A stretch of 5,360 bases of DNA from Flavobacteriaceae bacterium TMED68 (GCA_002167525.1 NHDV01000017.1:5742-11101), one strand, 5' to 3'; shown: positions 1 to 5,360, numbered from the stretch's first letter. The notes: a model not told the origin generated them from the letters alone. Program-made: numbers and translations.

Positions 1-197
1 CTAAATCCAGGCTCTATCATCCTCAAGGGTGTATCAGCGTGAGTATCCAAAGTAAGAACTTTTTTATGTATTAGAAGAGCTCTTTCTATTAATTCGCTTT
101 CAGTTTCAGTCCCATAAATTCTTTTTAAAACATTTTCGTTACAACCTAAACAAAGAGATAAGAATACGAATAAACAAAGGTGATTTTTTATTTTCAT
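1..197 (-). CDS. Peptidase M19 (membrane dipeptidase) lipoprotein, N-terminal part only
   Basis: The gene starts with ATG at 197 and runs off the left edge, so 65 codons are visible of a family whose members usually exceed 350 residues. Residues 1-19 form a lipoprotein-type signal: positive start (MKIKN), hydrophobic core, then LCLGC with Cys19 as the likely lipidated residue. The -3 position is Cys, which is unusual for a lipobox. Residues 47-58 read VLTLDTHADTPL. This matches the first metal-binding motif of M19 enzymes, in which His53 and Asp55 (the HxD pair) would bind zinc in a binuclear site. M19 enzymes hydrolyse dipeptides, including some D-containing ones, and a lipoprotein form would act in the periplasm or at the outer membrane. 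The other metal ligands lie outside the window. It is preceded by a long non-coding stretch, so it probably has its own promoter. The family call rests on this one motif and its position after the signal peptide. Confidence 0.78.
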   Translation of the reverse strand, partial: MKIKNHLCLFVFLSLCLGCNENVLKRIYGTETESELIERALLIHKKVLTLDTHADTPLRMIEPGF

Positions 198-484
198 TTT
201 GGATGATAATATTTGTCAAAAATTAATTTACAATATATTTTTTAAAGGTCTATCTCATTAATTTATTATTTAAGTGAATTGATTTTAAATTTTGGATTCT
301 ATTTATAAAATATGATTAGCATAAAATTTTTTGAATAGTGGAAAAGTTTAATTTTAAAAAATTTAAAAAAAGGCGAAAATTGGTTAAAAATTGATCGAAA
401 TTGATCAAAAATGATCAAAAATGGATAAAATTAAGCGAAAATTGGATAAAAATGAGAAAAGTGATATTTTGATTTTTACTCTTT
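198..484. other. Non-coding region upstream of the dipeptidase gene
   Basis: This 287-bp stretch holds no credible reading frame; the longest seen is of the order of ten codons (for example ATG at 312). It is extremely AT-rich and lies between the end of the 59-codon gene and the start of the dipeptidase gene, so it should contain the dipeptidase promoter. No exact Bacteroidota -7 motif (TAnnTTTG) was found on the minus strand. Its one notable structure is the phased A-tract array at 373-460, annotated separately. No tRNA- or terminator-like fold was recognised. Confidence 0.7.
373..460. repeat. Phased A-tract array, degenerate 10-11 bp tandem units
   Basis: Successive 10-11 bp units resemble GCGAAAATTG, ATCAAAAATG and ATAAAAATGAG. 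A-tracts occur at about 376-379, 386-390, 398-400, 407-411, 417-421, 427-430, 438-441, 448-452 and 457-460, an average spacing close to one helical turn. GATC occurs three times exactly 10 bp apart (393, 403, 413), and GCGAAAATTGG occurs twice 62 bp apart (373 and 435). Phased A-tracts are known to bend DNA. The array should therefore be intrinsically curved and may act as an upstream promoter element or a nucleoid-protein site. That role is inference. Confidence 0.65.
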
Positions 485-664
485 TTAGAGTCCCATCACA
501 TAGTCATAAAACTCTTCTGTAACTCGAAACCAATATCCATTTTCTTCATGTAGACTGCCATCACCTTTACCATCTTTTGAATGATATTTTTTAATATGAA
601 GTTTAAATGAATTTAAGTCTTCAATTTTATATTTTTTACCATTATCATCTTCAATTTGAACCAT
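485..664 (-). CDS. Small protein of unknown function, 59 aa
   Basis: ATG at 664 opens 59 codons ending in TAA at 485. The preceding in-frame codons are TAA AGA AGG, so ATG is the only possible start. AGAAGG abuts it directly, too close to be a normal ribosome binding site. The protein (MVQIEDDNGKKYKIED at the start) is highly charged and soluble-looking, with no signal peptide or membrane segment. It has aromatic residues and a His-rich middle (KLHIKKYHSKDGKGDGSLHEENGYWF at about residues 21-46, given here as key residues H23, H28, H39, Y44, W45). The composition is balanced and protein-like, with no stop for its whole length and no homopolymer artefact. It sits 34 bp downstream of the 269-codon gene on the same strand, so the two are probably co-transcribed. 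I do not recognise its family. The call as a real gene rests on composition, start context and position. Confidence 0.62.
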   Translation of the reverse strand: MVQIEDDNGKKYKIEDLNSFKLHIKKYHSKDGKGDGSLHEENGYWFRVTEEFYDYVMGL

Positions 665-698
665 CCTTCTTTAACTATTTTATTATAATCTATTAATC

Positions 699-1508
699 TT
701 AAATAAATGATCTGAAAATTAAATCAATTTCTGGACCCACACTTGGAATGTGTTCGGTATTACTTAATTTAAAAAACTCTTTTTCAAATTCTTCTTTTTT
801 TAGTTCATGGCCATTGAAATAAAAAGTTGCTGCAAGTTGCTTCCACCTTAAATTACTTTCTATTTCCAAGTGTTCTCTGTGAGATGCACGTATTATAAAG
901 TAAATTAAAGCCCTAAGAGGTCCTTTCCAATTAATCTTATTTTTAATATGGTTTAGCTCAGTACCCATAAAAACTCTTGCAAAATCAATAAAATTTGTTT
1001 TTCGTTCAATTAAATTAAGTTCCTCCTTAAATTTCACAAAAAGAGTATTTAACTGCTTTTGAATATTATACCCTAACCAAACGTAACTTCTTTCATTAAT
1101 ATTGATTTTATTATATTTTTCAACAATAAGTGATTTATTGTCTAAATTAGTTGAAATTAAACTTTTATATTTTTTTACATTAGAAATAATCTTGACATAG
1201 AGATCTGTGTTATTCAGACCATCAATTATCATTTTTTTTTCCCAATAGTTGAGGCTAGCTAAAATAATTTTTTCAAGAATATTATTATTTTCTTGAAATG
1301 GTGCAGAGATTATACTTTTTTGGATTTTTAAATTATTCTCAGTTTGGTTTAAATTTAAAATAGAGTACGCCTTATTCAAGGCTGATAGTAAACCAGTAAG
1401 TAACATTAATTTTGTTTGATCAGTGAATCCTTTTTTTGAAAAATGGAAATTTATTAAGGGCTCAATTTCTTGATAAGAGGAAATATAAAGTTCAGTTTTT
1501 GATATCAA
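699..1508 (-). CDS. Protein of unknown function, 269 aa, possibly RteC-like at its C-terminus
   Basis: The frame is open from a TAG at 1515-1517 to TAA at 699-701. No ATG lies near the start. The best start is TTG at 1508, preceded by TAGG 5 nt upstream; the first internal Met is residue 35. The product is Lys/Asn/Ile-rich, looks soluble and largely alpha-helical, and has no signal peptide or membrane segment. The last 75 or so residues carry a pattern W194-K-G-P, a hydrophobic helix, then RWKQLAATFYFNG near residues 221-233 and a charged helix. This vaguely resembles the C-terminal layout of RteC-type proteins, the regulators tied to Bacteroidota conjugative transposons, in which W-x-G is followed by a helical L/I-rich stretch. 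The resemblance is from memory of the pattern, not alignment, and is weak. It probably heads a two-gene unit with the 59-codon gene, and is divergent from the YHYH operon across 173 bp. Function is otherwise unknown. Confidence 0.82.
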   Translation of the reverse strand: MISKTELYISSYQEIEPLINFHFSKKGFTDQTKLMLLTGLLSALNKAYSILNLNQTENNLKIQKSIISAPFQENNNILEKIILASLNYWEKKMIIDGLNNTDLYVKIISNVKKYKSLISTNLDNKSLIVEKYNKININERSYVWLGYNIQKQLNTLFVKFKEELNLIERKTNFIDFARVFMGTELNHIKNKINWKGPLRALIYFIIRASHREHLEIESNLRWKQLAATFYFNGHELKKEEFEKEFFKLSNTEHIPSVGPEIDLIFRSFI

Positions 1509-1681
1509 TTCAACCTATTTAAAATTTAAAATCAAAAAATCCTTTCCATTTTTAAGAATTCTTCAATTTATTTATCTTTTAATTTAAAATAATAAATTTT
1601 ATTGCAGATTTACATAAAATAAAATAAATGTTAGTTTTTTTAAACTTACATTGATTAGCCATCAGAAATTATTCAAAAAAA
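1509..1681. promoter_or_regulatory. Divergent intergenic region between the unknown gene and the YHYH operon
   Basis: This 173-bp AT-rich spacer must hold the promoters of two divergent transcription units. No exact TTTG / TAnnTTTG Bacteroidota promoter pair was found on either strand. It contains the imperfect dyad at 1627-1652 and a perfect 10-bp palindrome AAGAATTCTT at 1554-1563. Seven A residues (1675-1681) stand directly before the ATG at 1682, the A-rich leader typical of Bacteroidota translation starts that lack a Shine-Dalgarno site. Confidence 0.6.
1627..1652. promoter_or_regulatory. 26-bp inverted repeat upstream of the YHYH operon, candidate operator
   Basis: The left arm AATGTTAGTTT (1627-1637) and right arm AAACTTACATT (1642-1652) pair at 10 of 11 positions, with one T:T mismatch (1632/1647) around a TTTT centre. 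The dyad ends 29 bp before the first start codon of the operon. It is not followed by a T-run on either strand, so a terminator is unlikely. A dimeric regulator site, or a hairpin in the 5' leader, is the better reading. No regulator gene is visible in the window. Confidence 0.45.
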
Positions 1682-2491
1682 ATGACACATAAAAACTTTA
1701 TTGTAACCTTATTTATCCTAACTCTGTTTGCTTGTTCAGATGATGGAGAGCAAAATGAGACGACAGGAGCTTCTAATACAACCACTACATCATCAAATAA
1801 TTCAACTTCTAATAACACATCCTCTGTAGGCGGAACTGATATCAGTATTTTAGCCGAAAAATTTTACTACAATAGTGCTGTTTCAGTCGTTGTCAATGAT
1901 GATAACTTAGTTATAAGTGCAAAAGACCTACCCGATCACAAAAGTGCATATTATAACACCAACAATCCATTGTATGAATCATATAATGAACCTAATAATC
2001 CTTCTTTTAAATTAAATCCAAATAATATATTAGAGCAGGACATTGTTATGACTATACCAAGATTTCCAAAAATTGACAATTCTCATGAGTCTACCCCTAT
2101 GGGGCCAATGGGAGTTGCAGTGAACAGTGTTGCAATATTTAATCAAATGGCTGCCCCAGGTGATGACATTTTAGAGGAGTTAAATACTTTTGACCAATAC
2201 GAAGGGCATCCTGCTCCTGGTGGTGTTTATCATTATCATATTGAACCCGTTTGGCTTACACAGACTCTTGGTGAAGATGCTTTTATTGGACTTTTATTAG
2301 ATGGATTTCCAGTTTATGGCCCAGTAGAAAATAGCATAAGACTAACAAATGAGGATCTTGATGATTATCATGGTCATGTTCACGATACACCAGAATTTCC
2401 AGAAGGTATATACCATTATCACATAACTGACGAACTTCCTTGGATAAATGGTGATGGTTTTTATGGAACTCCAGGTAATATAACTAGATAA
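1682..2491 (+). CDS. YHYH-domain lipoprotein, probably surface-exposed
   Basis: The 269-residue product starts with a lipoprotein signal (MTHKNFIVTLFILTLFAC) with lipobox L-F-A-C and Cys18 lipidated. Residues 19-21 are Ser-Asp-Asp, which fits the Bacteroidota lipoprotein export signal for transfer to the cell surface. A Ser/Thr/Asn-rich linker (about 27-50) follows. The rest is a YHYH domain: two YHYH motifs at 183-186 and 244-247, DGFPVYGP at 207-214, and an HGHVH cluster at 230-234 between them. The C-terminus (FYGTPG at 260-265) looks complete. YHYH proteins have no settled biochemical role. The dense His/Tyr motifs suggest metal binding, which is inference supported by the SCO copper chaperone two genes downstream. 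It is the first gene of a probable four-gene operon, starts at ATG after an A7 stretch, and is followed after 14 bp by the repeat protein. The family call is firm and the function is not. Confidence 0.92.
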   Translation: MTHKNFIVTLFILTLFACSDDGEQNETTGASNTTTTSSNNSTSNNTSSVGGTDISILAEKFYYNSAVSVVVNDDNLVISAKDLPDHKSAYYNTNNPLYESYNEPNNPSFKLNPNNILEQDIVMTIPRFPKIDNSHESTPMGPMGVAVNSVAIFNQMAAPGDDILEELNTFDQYEGHPAPGGVYHYHIEPVWLTQTLGEDAFIGLLLDGFPVYGPVENSIRLTNEDLDDYHGHVHDTPEFPEGIYHYHITDELPWINGDGFYGTPGNITR

Positions 2492-2505
2492 CTCTGATTT
2501 TTATA

Positions 2506-3132
2506 TTGAAAACCACGATCCAAGCAGTTATTGTAATTTTAGTTTTAATTATATCATATATATCTATAATACCTGTTATAAACTCAAACTTTAAAGTAGT
2601 CTTAATACCAAATAAATTAATTTCCATTAATGAATCAAAATTAAATCCTGATTCTAAAGGAAGACTCAGTTTTGAAGGTGGATTATTTTCAGGATACATA
2701 GTTAAAAAAAATTTGAACGGGGATATAATTGAGAAAAAAGGTTACTTGAACGGATATCTTGAAGGGAAAAGTATAGGATATTTTGATAATGGTAAATTAA
2801 AATTTAAAAGGTATTATAAAAGTGGAAAAAAAATAGGGATGCATGAAGGATGGTATATAAACGGGCAAAAAAAATTTAAATATTTTTTTAATAAAGGACT
2901 TAATAAAGGTAAGCACTACCAATGGTACGATAACGGCCAATTATACTCAGAAATTAATTATTTGAATGGCAAGCCTTTTGGTGCAACCAAAATTTGGCGA
3001 AAAGATGGAAAATTAAGAACAAACTTTGTCATCAGAGAAAACGGAAGAAGATATGGACTTGCCGGCATTAAACGATGTACAAAAATCAATATCAAGGAAG
3101 AAGTTATTGATCCTTATGTGGTTATGAGATGA
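2506..3132 (+). CDS. Membrane-anchored YwqK/MORN-2-like repeat protein
   Basis: The 208-residue product begins at TTG (2506); no in-frame ATG or GTG precedes it after the upstream gene's stop. Residues 5-25 are a continuous hydrophobic segment with no lipobox or clear cleavage site, so the protein is likely anchored in the inner membrane with the rest in the periplasm. From about residue 63 to 184 it carries repeats of exactly 24 residues: the NG/DG turns end at G72, G96, G120, G144 and G168, and the repeats from the second on centre on YFDNG, WYING, WYDNG and WRKDG. This is the pattern annotated as YwqK-family antitoxin or MORN-2 repeats. Those repeats are common in Bacteroidota and the antitoxin label says little about function here. 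A tail (RRYGLAGIKRC, then to 208) holds the only cysteine, C191. Its stop overlaps the SCO gene's start by 4 bp (ATGA), indicating translational coupling. A scaffold or partner role for the SCO or YHYH protein is inference. Confidence 0.83.
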   Translation: MKTTIQAVIVILVLIISYISIIPVINSNFKVVLIPNKLISINESKLNPDSKGRLSFEGGLFSGYIVKKNLNGDIIEKKGYLNGYLEGKSIGYFDNGKLKFKRYYKSGKKIGMHEGWYINGQKKFKYFFNKGLNKGKHYQWYDNGQLYSEINYLNGKPFGATKIWRKDGKLRTNFVIRENGRRYGLAGIKRCTKINIKEEVIDPYVVMR

Positions 3133-3779
3133 AAAATAAAATTTTATTTTTTTTGATTTTTCTATGTTCATGTAAAAAAACATTCCATTCAAAGAATATC
3201 TATCCAAAAGACATTGAGCTACCATATTATAATGAACCTACATTTACGCCAATATGGCTAAATCAATCAAATTTAAAACTAGACCAAATTCATAGGGTAA
3301 GAACATTTAATTTTCAAAATCAAGAAGGCAAATGGATCAATCAAAATGATTTATTTGGTAAGATATACATTGCAAATTTTTTCTTTACTTCTTGTGGGAC
3401 AGTCTGCCCAAAAATGGCTTTGAACTTATTAAAAGTGCAGAAAGAATTTTCTTCAAATGAAAAAGTTAAAATATTATCACACACCGTTATGCCTTGGATC
3501 GACGATCAAGAAAAACTTAATGAGTATGGAAAATTGAATAGTATAAATTCTAATTTCTGGTATTTGCTTACGGGACCAAAGCATGATATTTACAAAATGG
3601 CAAGAGAATCATATTTCGCAGATGAAGGATTTGGAAAATCAATAACTGATGTTGACGATTTTATCCACACTGAAAATTTTATTCTTGTTGACCAAAATGG
3701 CAGAATAAGAGCAATTTACAACGGCACTTTACCCCTTGAAACTTCACGTATGATTGAAGATATTAAATCTTTGCTTTGA
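3129..3779 (+). CDS. SCO1/SenC-family copper chaperone lipoprotein
   Basis: The 216-residue protein has a short lipoprotein signal (MKNKILFFLIFLCSC) with lipobox L-C-S-C and Cys15 lipidated. Lys16-Lys17 follow, unlike the acidic surface-export signal of the YHYH protein, so it should stay facing the periplasm. The thioredoxin-like domain spans about 55-216. CGTVCP at 89-94 supplies the CxxxC copper/thiol pair. His180, in DFIHTENFILVDQNGRIR, is the distal ligand, 87 residues after the second Cys, the same spacing I recall for human SCO1. Family members deliver copper to the CuA site of cytochrome oxidase or act as thiol reductases. All three key residues are present, so it should bind copper. 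The gene overlaps its upstream neighbour by 4 bp and is followed by the DoxX-family gene after 42 bp. No cytochrome oxidase subunit is in the window, so the oxidase role is not shown locally. Confidence 0.92.
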   Translation: MKNKILFFLIFLCSCKKTFHSKNIYPKDIELPYYNEPTFTPIWLNQSNLKLDQIHRVRTFNFQNQEGKWINQNDLFGKIYIANFFFTSCGTVCPKMALNLLKVQKEFSSNEKVKILSHTVMPWIDDQEKLNEYGKLNSINSNFWYLLTGPKHDIYKMARESYFADEGFGKSITDVDDFIHTENFILVDQNGRIRAIYNGTLPLETSRMIEDIKSLL

Positions 3780-3821
3780 ATTATGAAGCCAATTAAAACT
3801 TTTTACTTCTCCTGCTTTTAG

Positions 3822-4286
3822 ATGATTTATTTAAGTAAATTATTCTATACAACAAAAATAATTACCGTCTATTCCCTTAGTATACTCTACATTTTTGTAG
3901 GTGTCAAACACTTTACTGATGTAGATTTTTTTTTAGTAATTGTACCGCCATATATTAAATTTCCTCTTTTAGCTGTATATATTTCTGGTTTTTTTGAAAT
4001 AATCTTAGGGCTTCTTATGATTCCAAAGTCTACCAGAAAGTATGCAGGAATTGGTATAATCGTATTATTAATTTTAGTATTCCCAGCAAATATTTATTTA
4101 TATATATCAGAAGTTCCTCAGAAAATTTATGGTATAACCAAAAATGACGCATTATTAAGACTTCCTTTCCAGTTACCATTAATCCTTTTAGCACTTTGGC
4201 ATTCTAAAGAAAAAACGTCAAGATTTTTTGACATGTTTTCAATAATTATTTTTATTCCAACGATTATTTATTTTATGACACTTTGA
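3822..4286 (+). CDS. DoxX-family integral membrane protein
   Basis: The 154-residue protein has hydrophobic segments at about 13-28, 47-67, 75-95, 112-127 and 138-153. Recognisable DoxX-family landmarks are GVKHF (27-31), VPPY (41-44), SGFFEIILG (55-63), FPANIY (87-92) and RLPFQLP (113-119). DoxX-like proteins are small membrane proteins loosely tied to redox functions such as quinone-linked or thiosulfate oxidation and envelope thiol balance; the role of this subgroup is not established. The family usually has four helices ending near the LALWH position (123-127), so the fifth segment is an extension. The gene starts at ATG 3822, directly after the stop of a 12-codon frame that begins 3 bp past the SCO gene. 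It is the last gene of the operon and ends 24 bp from a convergent gene. Its link with SCO suggests an envelope redox or respiratory context, by inference. Confidence 0.8.
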   Translation: MIYLSKLFYTTKIITVYSLSILYIFVGVKHFTDVDFFLVIVPPYIKFPLLAVYISGFFEIILGLLMIPKSTRKYAGIGIIVLLILVFPANIYLYISEVPQKIYGITKNDALLRLPFQLPLILLALWHSKEKTSRFFDMFSIIIFIPTIIYFMTL

Positions 4287-4310
4287 TATCTATTCCTAAA
4301 ATGAGTTGAT
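4287..4310. other. Short convergent spacer
   Basis: Only 24 bp separate the stop of the DoxX-family gene (plus strand) from the stop of the LolA-like gene (minus strand). No GC-rich stem with a T-run was seen. Transcripts from both sides probably end within, or run through, each other's 3' ends. Confidence 0.6.
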
Positions 4311-5063
4311 TTATTTTTTTAAAATGTTTTTTGAAAAATAGTTATCCGGTATTTTGGAATTAAATGAAATATCTAAAATGACAAAGTCTGTTCCTTTACC
4401 ATCTTTGAGCATATCTTTATAATTCATTTTCATTGGAAACCACCTTGAATCAATCTTTTTAATATTTGTAAATGTTGTTGTTTTTAAAAGGACACCACTT
4501 TTAGCATAAAGATTTTCTTTTAAGGGAACAAATTTATTTTTATCAATCCACAAAATCCGTTTATAATATGCTAATCCCTCAACTTTTGAAGTTAGCTGCA
4601 TTATCCAAACTGGAGAATCCATATATGTGTTCTCATTTACTATTTCAGCAGTGTAACCCTCTGATAATTTTCTTTCTTCCATCATGTCTTCATAAGAAAG
4701 ATCTGAACCCATAACCGACTGCCTTAGTAGGTGACCAGATAGTTGAATTGTTCTGTCGGTTGAAGGGGAATAAATCCATAATCGTTTATCAAGTTTTAAC
4801 ATTTTCGTTCCTTTTTCTCTTTCAGGGGACAAATACTCTGTATAATTATTATCTTTTCCCTTGGAATAACCTTTAGACCTGATTATTCTTTTTTTTCTTT
4901 TACCGTATACAATCATTTCAGAGGTTACGATTTGAGTTTTTGAAAACATATTATTATCTATCTTTTTTATGATTTCTAATGCTTTTTCATTTTTAGTTGT
5001 TTGAGCACTAGAGTAAAATGACAGAACAATTGTAAATGTGAAAAATAAAATATTTTTTTTCAT
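4311..5063 (-). CDS. Periplasmic outer-membrane lipoprotein-sorting protein, LolA-like
   Basis: The 250-residue protein begins at ATG 5063 with a classical Sec signal (MKKNILFFTFTIVLSFYSSA) and probable cleavage before Gln21, typical of Bacteroidota. There is no lipobox, so the mature protein is soluble in the periplasm. The family core is clear: GTKMLKL (85-91), LWIYSPSTDRTIQLSG (95-110), and QSVMGSDLSYEDMM (115-128), matching the LolA-like family annotated as outer membrane lipoprotein-sorting protein (Pfam LolA_like, PF17131 from memory). Length is normal for that family. These proteins share the LolA/LolB-type open beta-barrel fold and are thought to carry lipids or lipoproteins. They are distinct from canonical LolA and usually sit beside an ABC exporter, as here: the permease gene ends 12 bp upstream on the same strand. 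The cargo is not known. It is convergent with the YHYH-SCO operon. Confidence 0.9.
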   Translation of the reverse strand: MKKNILFFTFTIVLSFYSSAQTTKNEKALEIIKKIDNNMFSKTQIVTSEMIVYGKRKKRIIRSKGYSKGKDNNYTEYLSPEREKGTKMLKLDKRLWIYSPSTDRTIQLSGHLLRQSVMGSDLSYEDMMEERKLSEGYTAEIVNENTYMDSPVWIMQLTSKVEGLAYYKRILWIDKNKFVPLKENLYAKSGVLLKTTTFTNIKKIDSRWFPMKMNYKDMLKDGKGTDFVILDISFNSKIPDNYFSKNILKK

Positions 5064-5075
5064 AATATTATTTTT

Positions 5076-5360
5076 TTAAACTTCCAATTCTTTAAATAAG
5101 CGAGCAGTCTCTCTTTTAAAAATTCCTCTTCCTGCTAAAGCTGTTCCAAAAAGCATCGAAAATAATCCTGGAATAAAACCTACATAAAAAAGGTCAGATG
5201 TTATATAAGCTCTCATTACGGAAGGCATAATTATTGTTGAGTTTTCTATATCACTTGAAATATCTATTCCATACTCCTGCAAGTAATAACAAAAAATAAT
5301 TCCAAGGGTTGTTCCAAAAATTGATCCGATTAAACCAATTATTGTAGCTTCAACCATCAT
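5076..5360 (-). CDS. FtsX/LolE-type ABC transporter permease, C-terminal part
   Basis: The frame is open to the right edge and ends with TAA at 5076-5078, giving 95 codons including the stop. The Met codons at the edge are very probably internal, because VEATIIGLIGSIFGTTLG matches the family's internal E-x-x-x-x-G-x-x-G-x-x-x-G stretch at the start of a late transmembrane helix, not an N-terminus. Two helices are visible, at about residues 5-27 and 57-76 of the fragment, separated by a roughly 30-residue outer loop (IDISSDIENS and following). A short basic cytoplasmic tail (RGIFKRETARLFKELEV) comes last. In this superfamily (MacB, LolCE, FtsX) such permeases work with a cytoplasmic ATPase and move lipoproteins, lipids or peptides. 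The LolA-like gene 12 bp downstream favours a lipid or lipoprotein export role. The ATPase and the N-terminal half lie outside the window. Confidence 0.83.
   Translation of the reverse strand: MMVEATIIGLIGSIFGTTLGIIFCYYLQEYGIDISSDIENSTIIMPSVMRAYITSDLFYVGFIPGLFSMLFGTALAGRGIFKRETARLFKELEV

Noticed and set aside
373..460. CRISPR-like array
   Set aside because: Units are only 10-11 bp, degenerate and contiguous, without spacers of constant length; phased A-tracts explain the pattern better.
478..491. Small hairpin ACTCT-TTTT-AGAGT at the stop of the 59-codon gene
   Set aside because: The stem is 5 bp, AT-rich and overlaps the stop codon, with no T-run downstream in the direction of transcription, so it is not a convincing terminator.
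1554..1563. Perfect palindrome AAGAATTCTT
   Set aside because: It is only 10 bp in an AT-rich spacer, where such palindromes arise readily by chance, so it was not called as a site.
2484..2699. 71-codon open frame on the minus strand
   Set aside because: It lies antisense over the end of the YHYH gene and the start of the repeat-protein gene, both well supported, and its translation shows no domain or credible start context.
2506..3132. Reading the repeat protein as a true YwqK antitoxin
   Set aside because: There is no adjacent toxin gene, the protein has a membrane anchor, and it is coupled to a SCO gene; the antitoxin label comes from repeat similarity only.
3013..3225. 70-codon open frame on the minus strand
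   Set aside because: It is antisense to the end of the repeat-protein gene and the start of the SCO gene, and appears to be a shadow of AT-rich coding sequence.
5355..5360. Two Met codons at the right edge as the true start of the permease gene
   Set aside because: The following residues match an internal helix of FtsX-type permeases, and a 94-residue permease would lack most of the domain, so the gene is taken as cut by the window edge.

Overview
The window is very AT-rich DNA and most probably comes from a Bacteroidota genome, plausibly a marine or freshwater Flavobacteriia-type lineage. The evidence is indirect. One protein has a signal peptide ending SSA|Q, the Gln-at-+1 pattern common in that phylum. 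One lipoprotein carries Ser-Asp-Asp after its lipidated Cys, matching the Bacteroidota surface-export signal. Starts are A-rich without clear Shine-Dalgarno sites, and two genes appear to start with TTG. No rRNA, tRNA or marker gene is present, so the taxonomy is inference.

Left part (1-1508, all minus strand). The window opens inside a peptidase M19 (membrane dipeptidase) lipoprotein gene, of which only the first 65 codons are present (1-197). Upstream of it is 287 bp of non-coding DNA (198-484) holding a striking array of about nine short A-tracts spaced 9-11 bp apart (373-460), which should be intrinsically curved. Next come a 59-codon small gene (485-664) and a 269-codon gene of unknown function (699-1508). 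These two are 34 bp apart, on the same strand, and probably co-transcribed.

Middle part (1682-4286, plus strand). Four tightly packed genes form a probable operon: a surface-type YHYH-domain lipoprotein, a membrane-anchored protein with five 24-residue YwqK/MORN-2-like repeats, a SCO1/SenC-family copper chaperone lipoprotein, and a DoxX-family membrane protein. The SCO protein has the CxxxCP and distal His copper ligands. The His-rich YHYH protein is a plausible metal binder. The set may therefore serve copper handling or respiratory-oxidase/redox work across the cell envelope, but this is inference. A 26-bp dyad (1627-1652) lies just upstream of the first gene and is a candidate operator.

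Right part (4311-5360, minus strand, convergent with the operon). An FtsX/LolE-type ABC permease, cut by the window edge, is followed 12 bp downstream by a periplasmic LolA-like outer-membrane lipoprotein-sorting protein. This pairing suggests an envelope lipid or lipoprotein export system whose remaining genes lie beyond the right edge.
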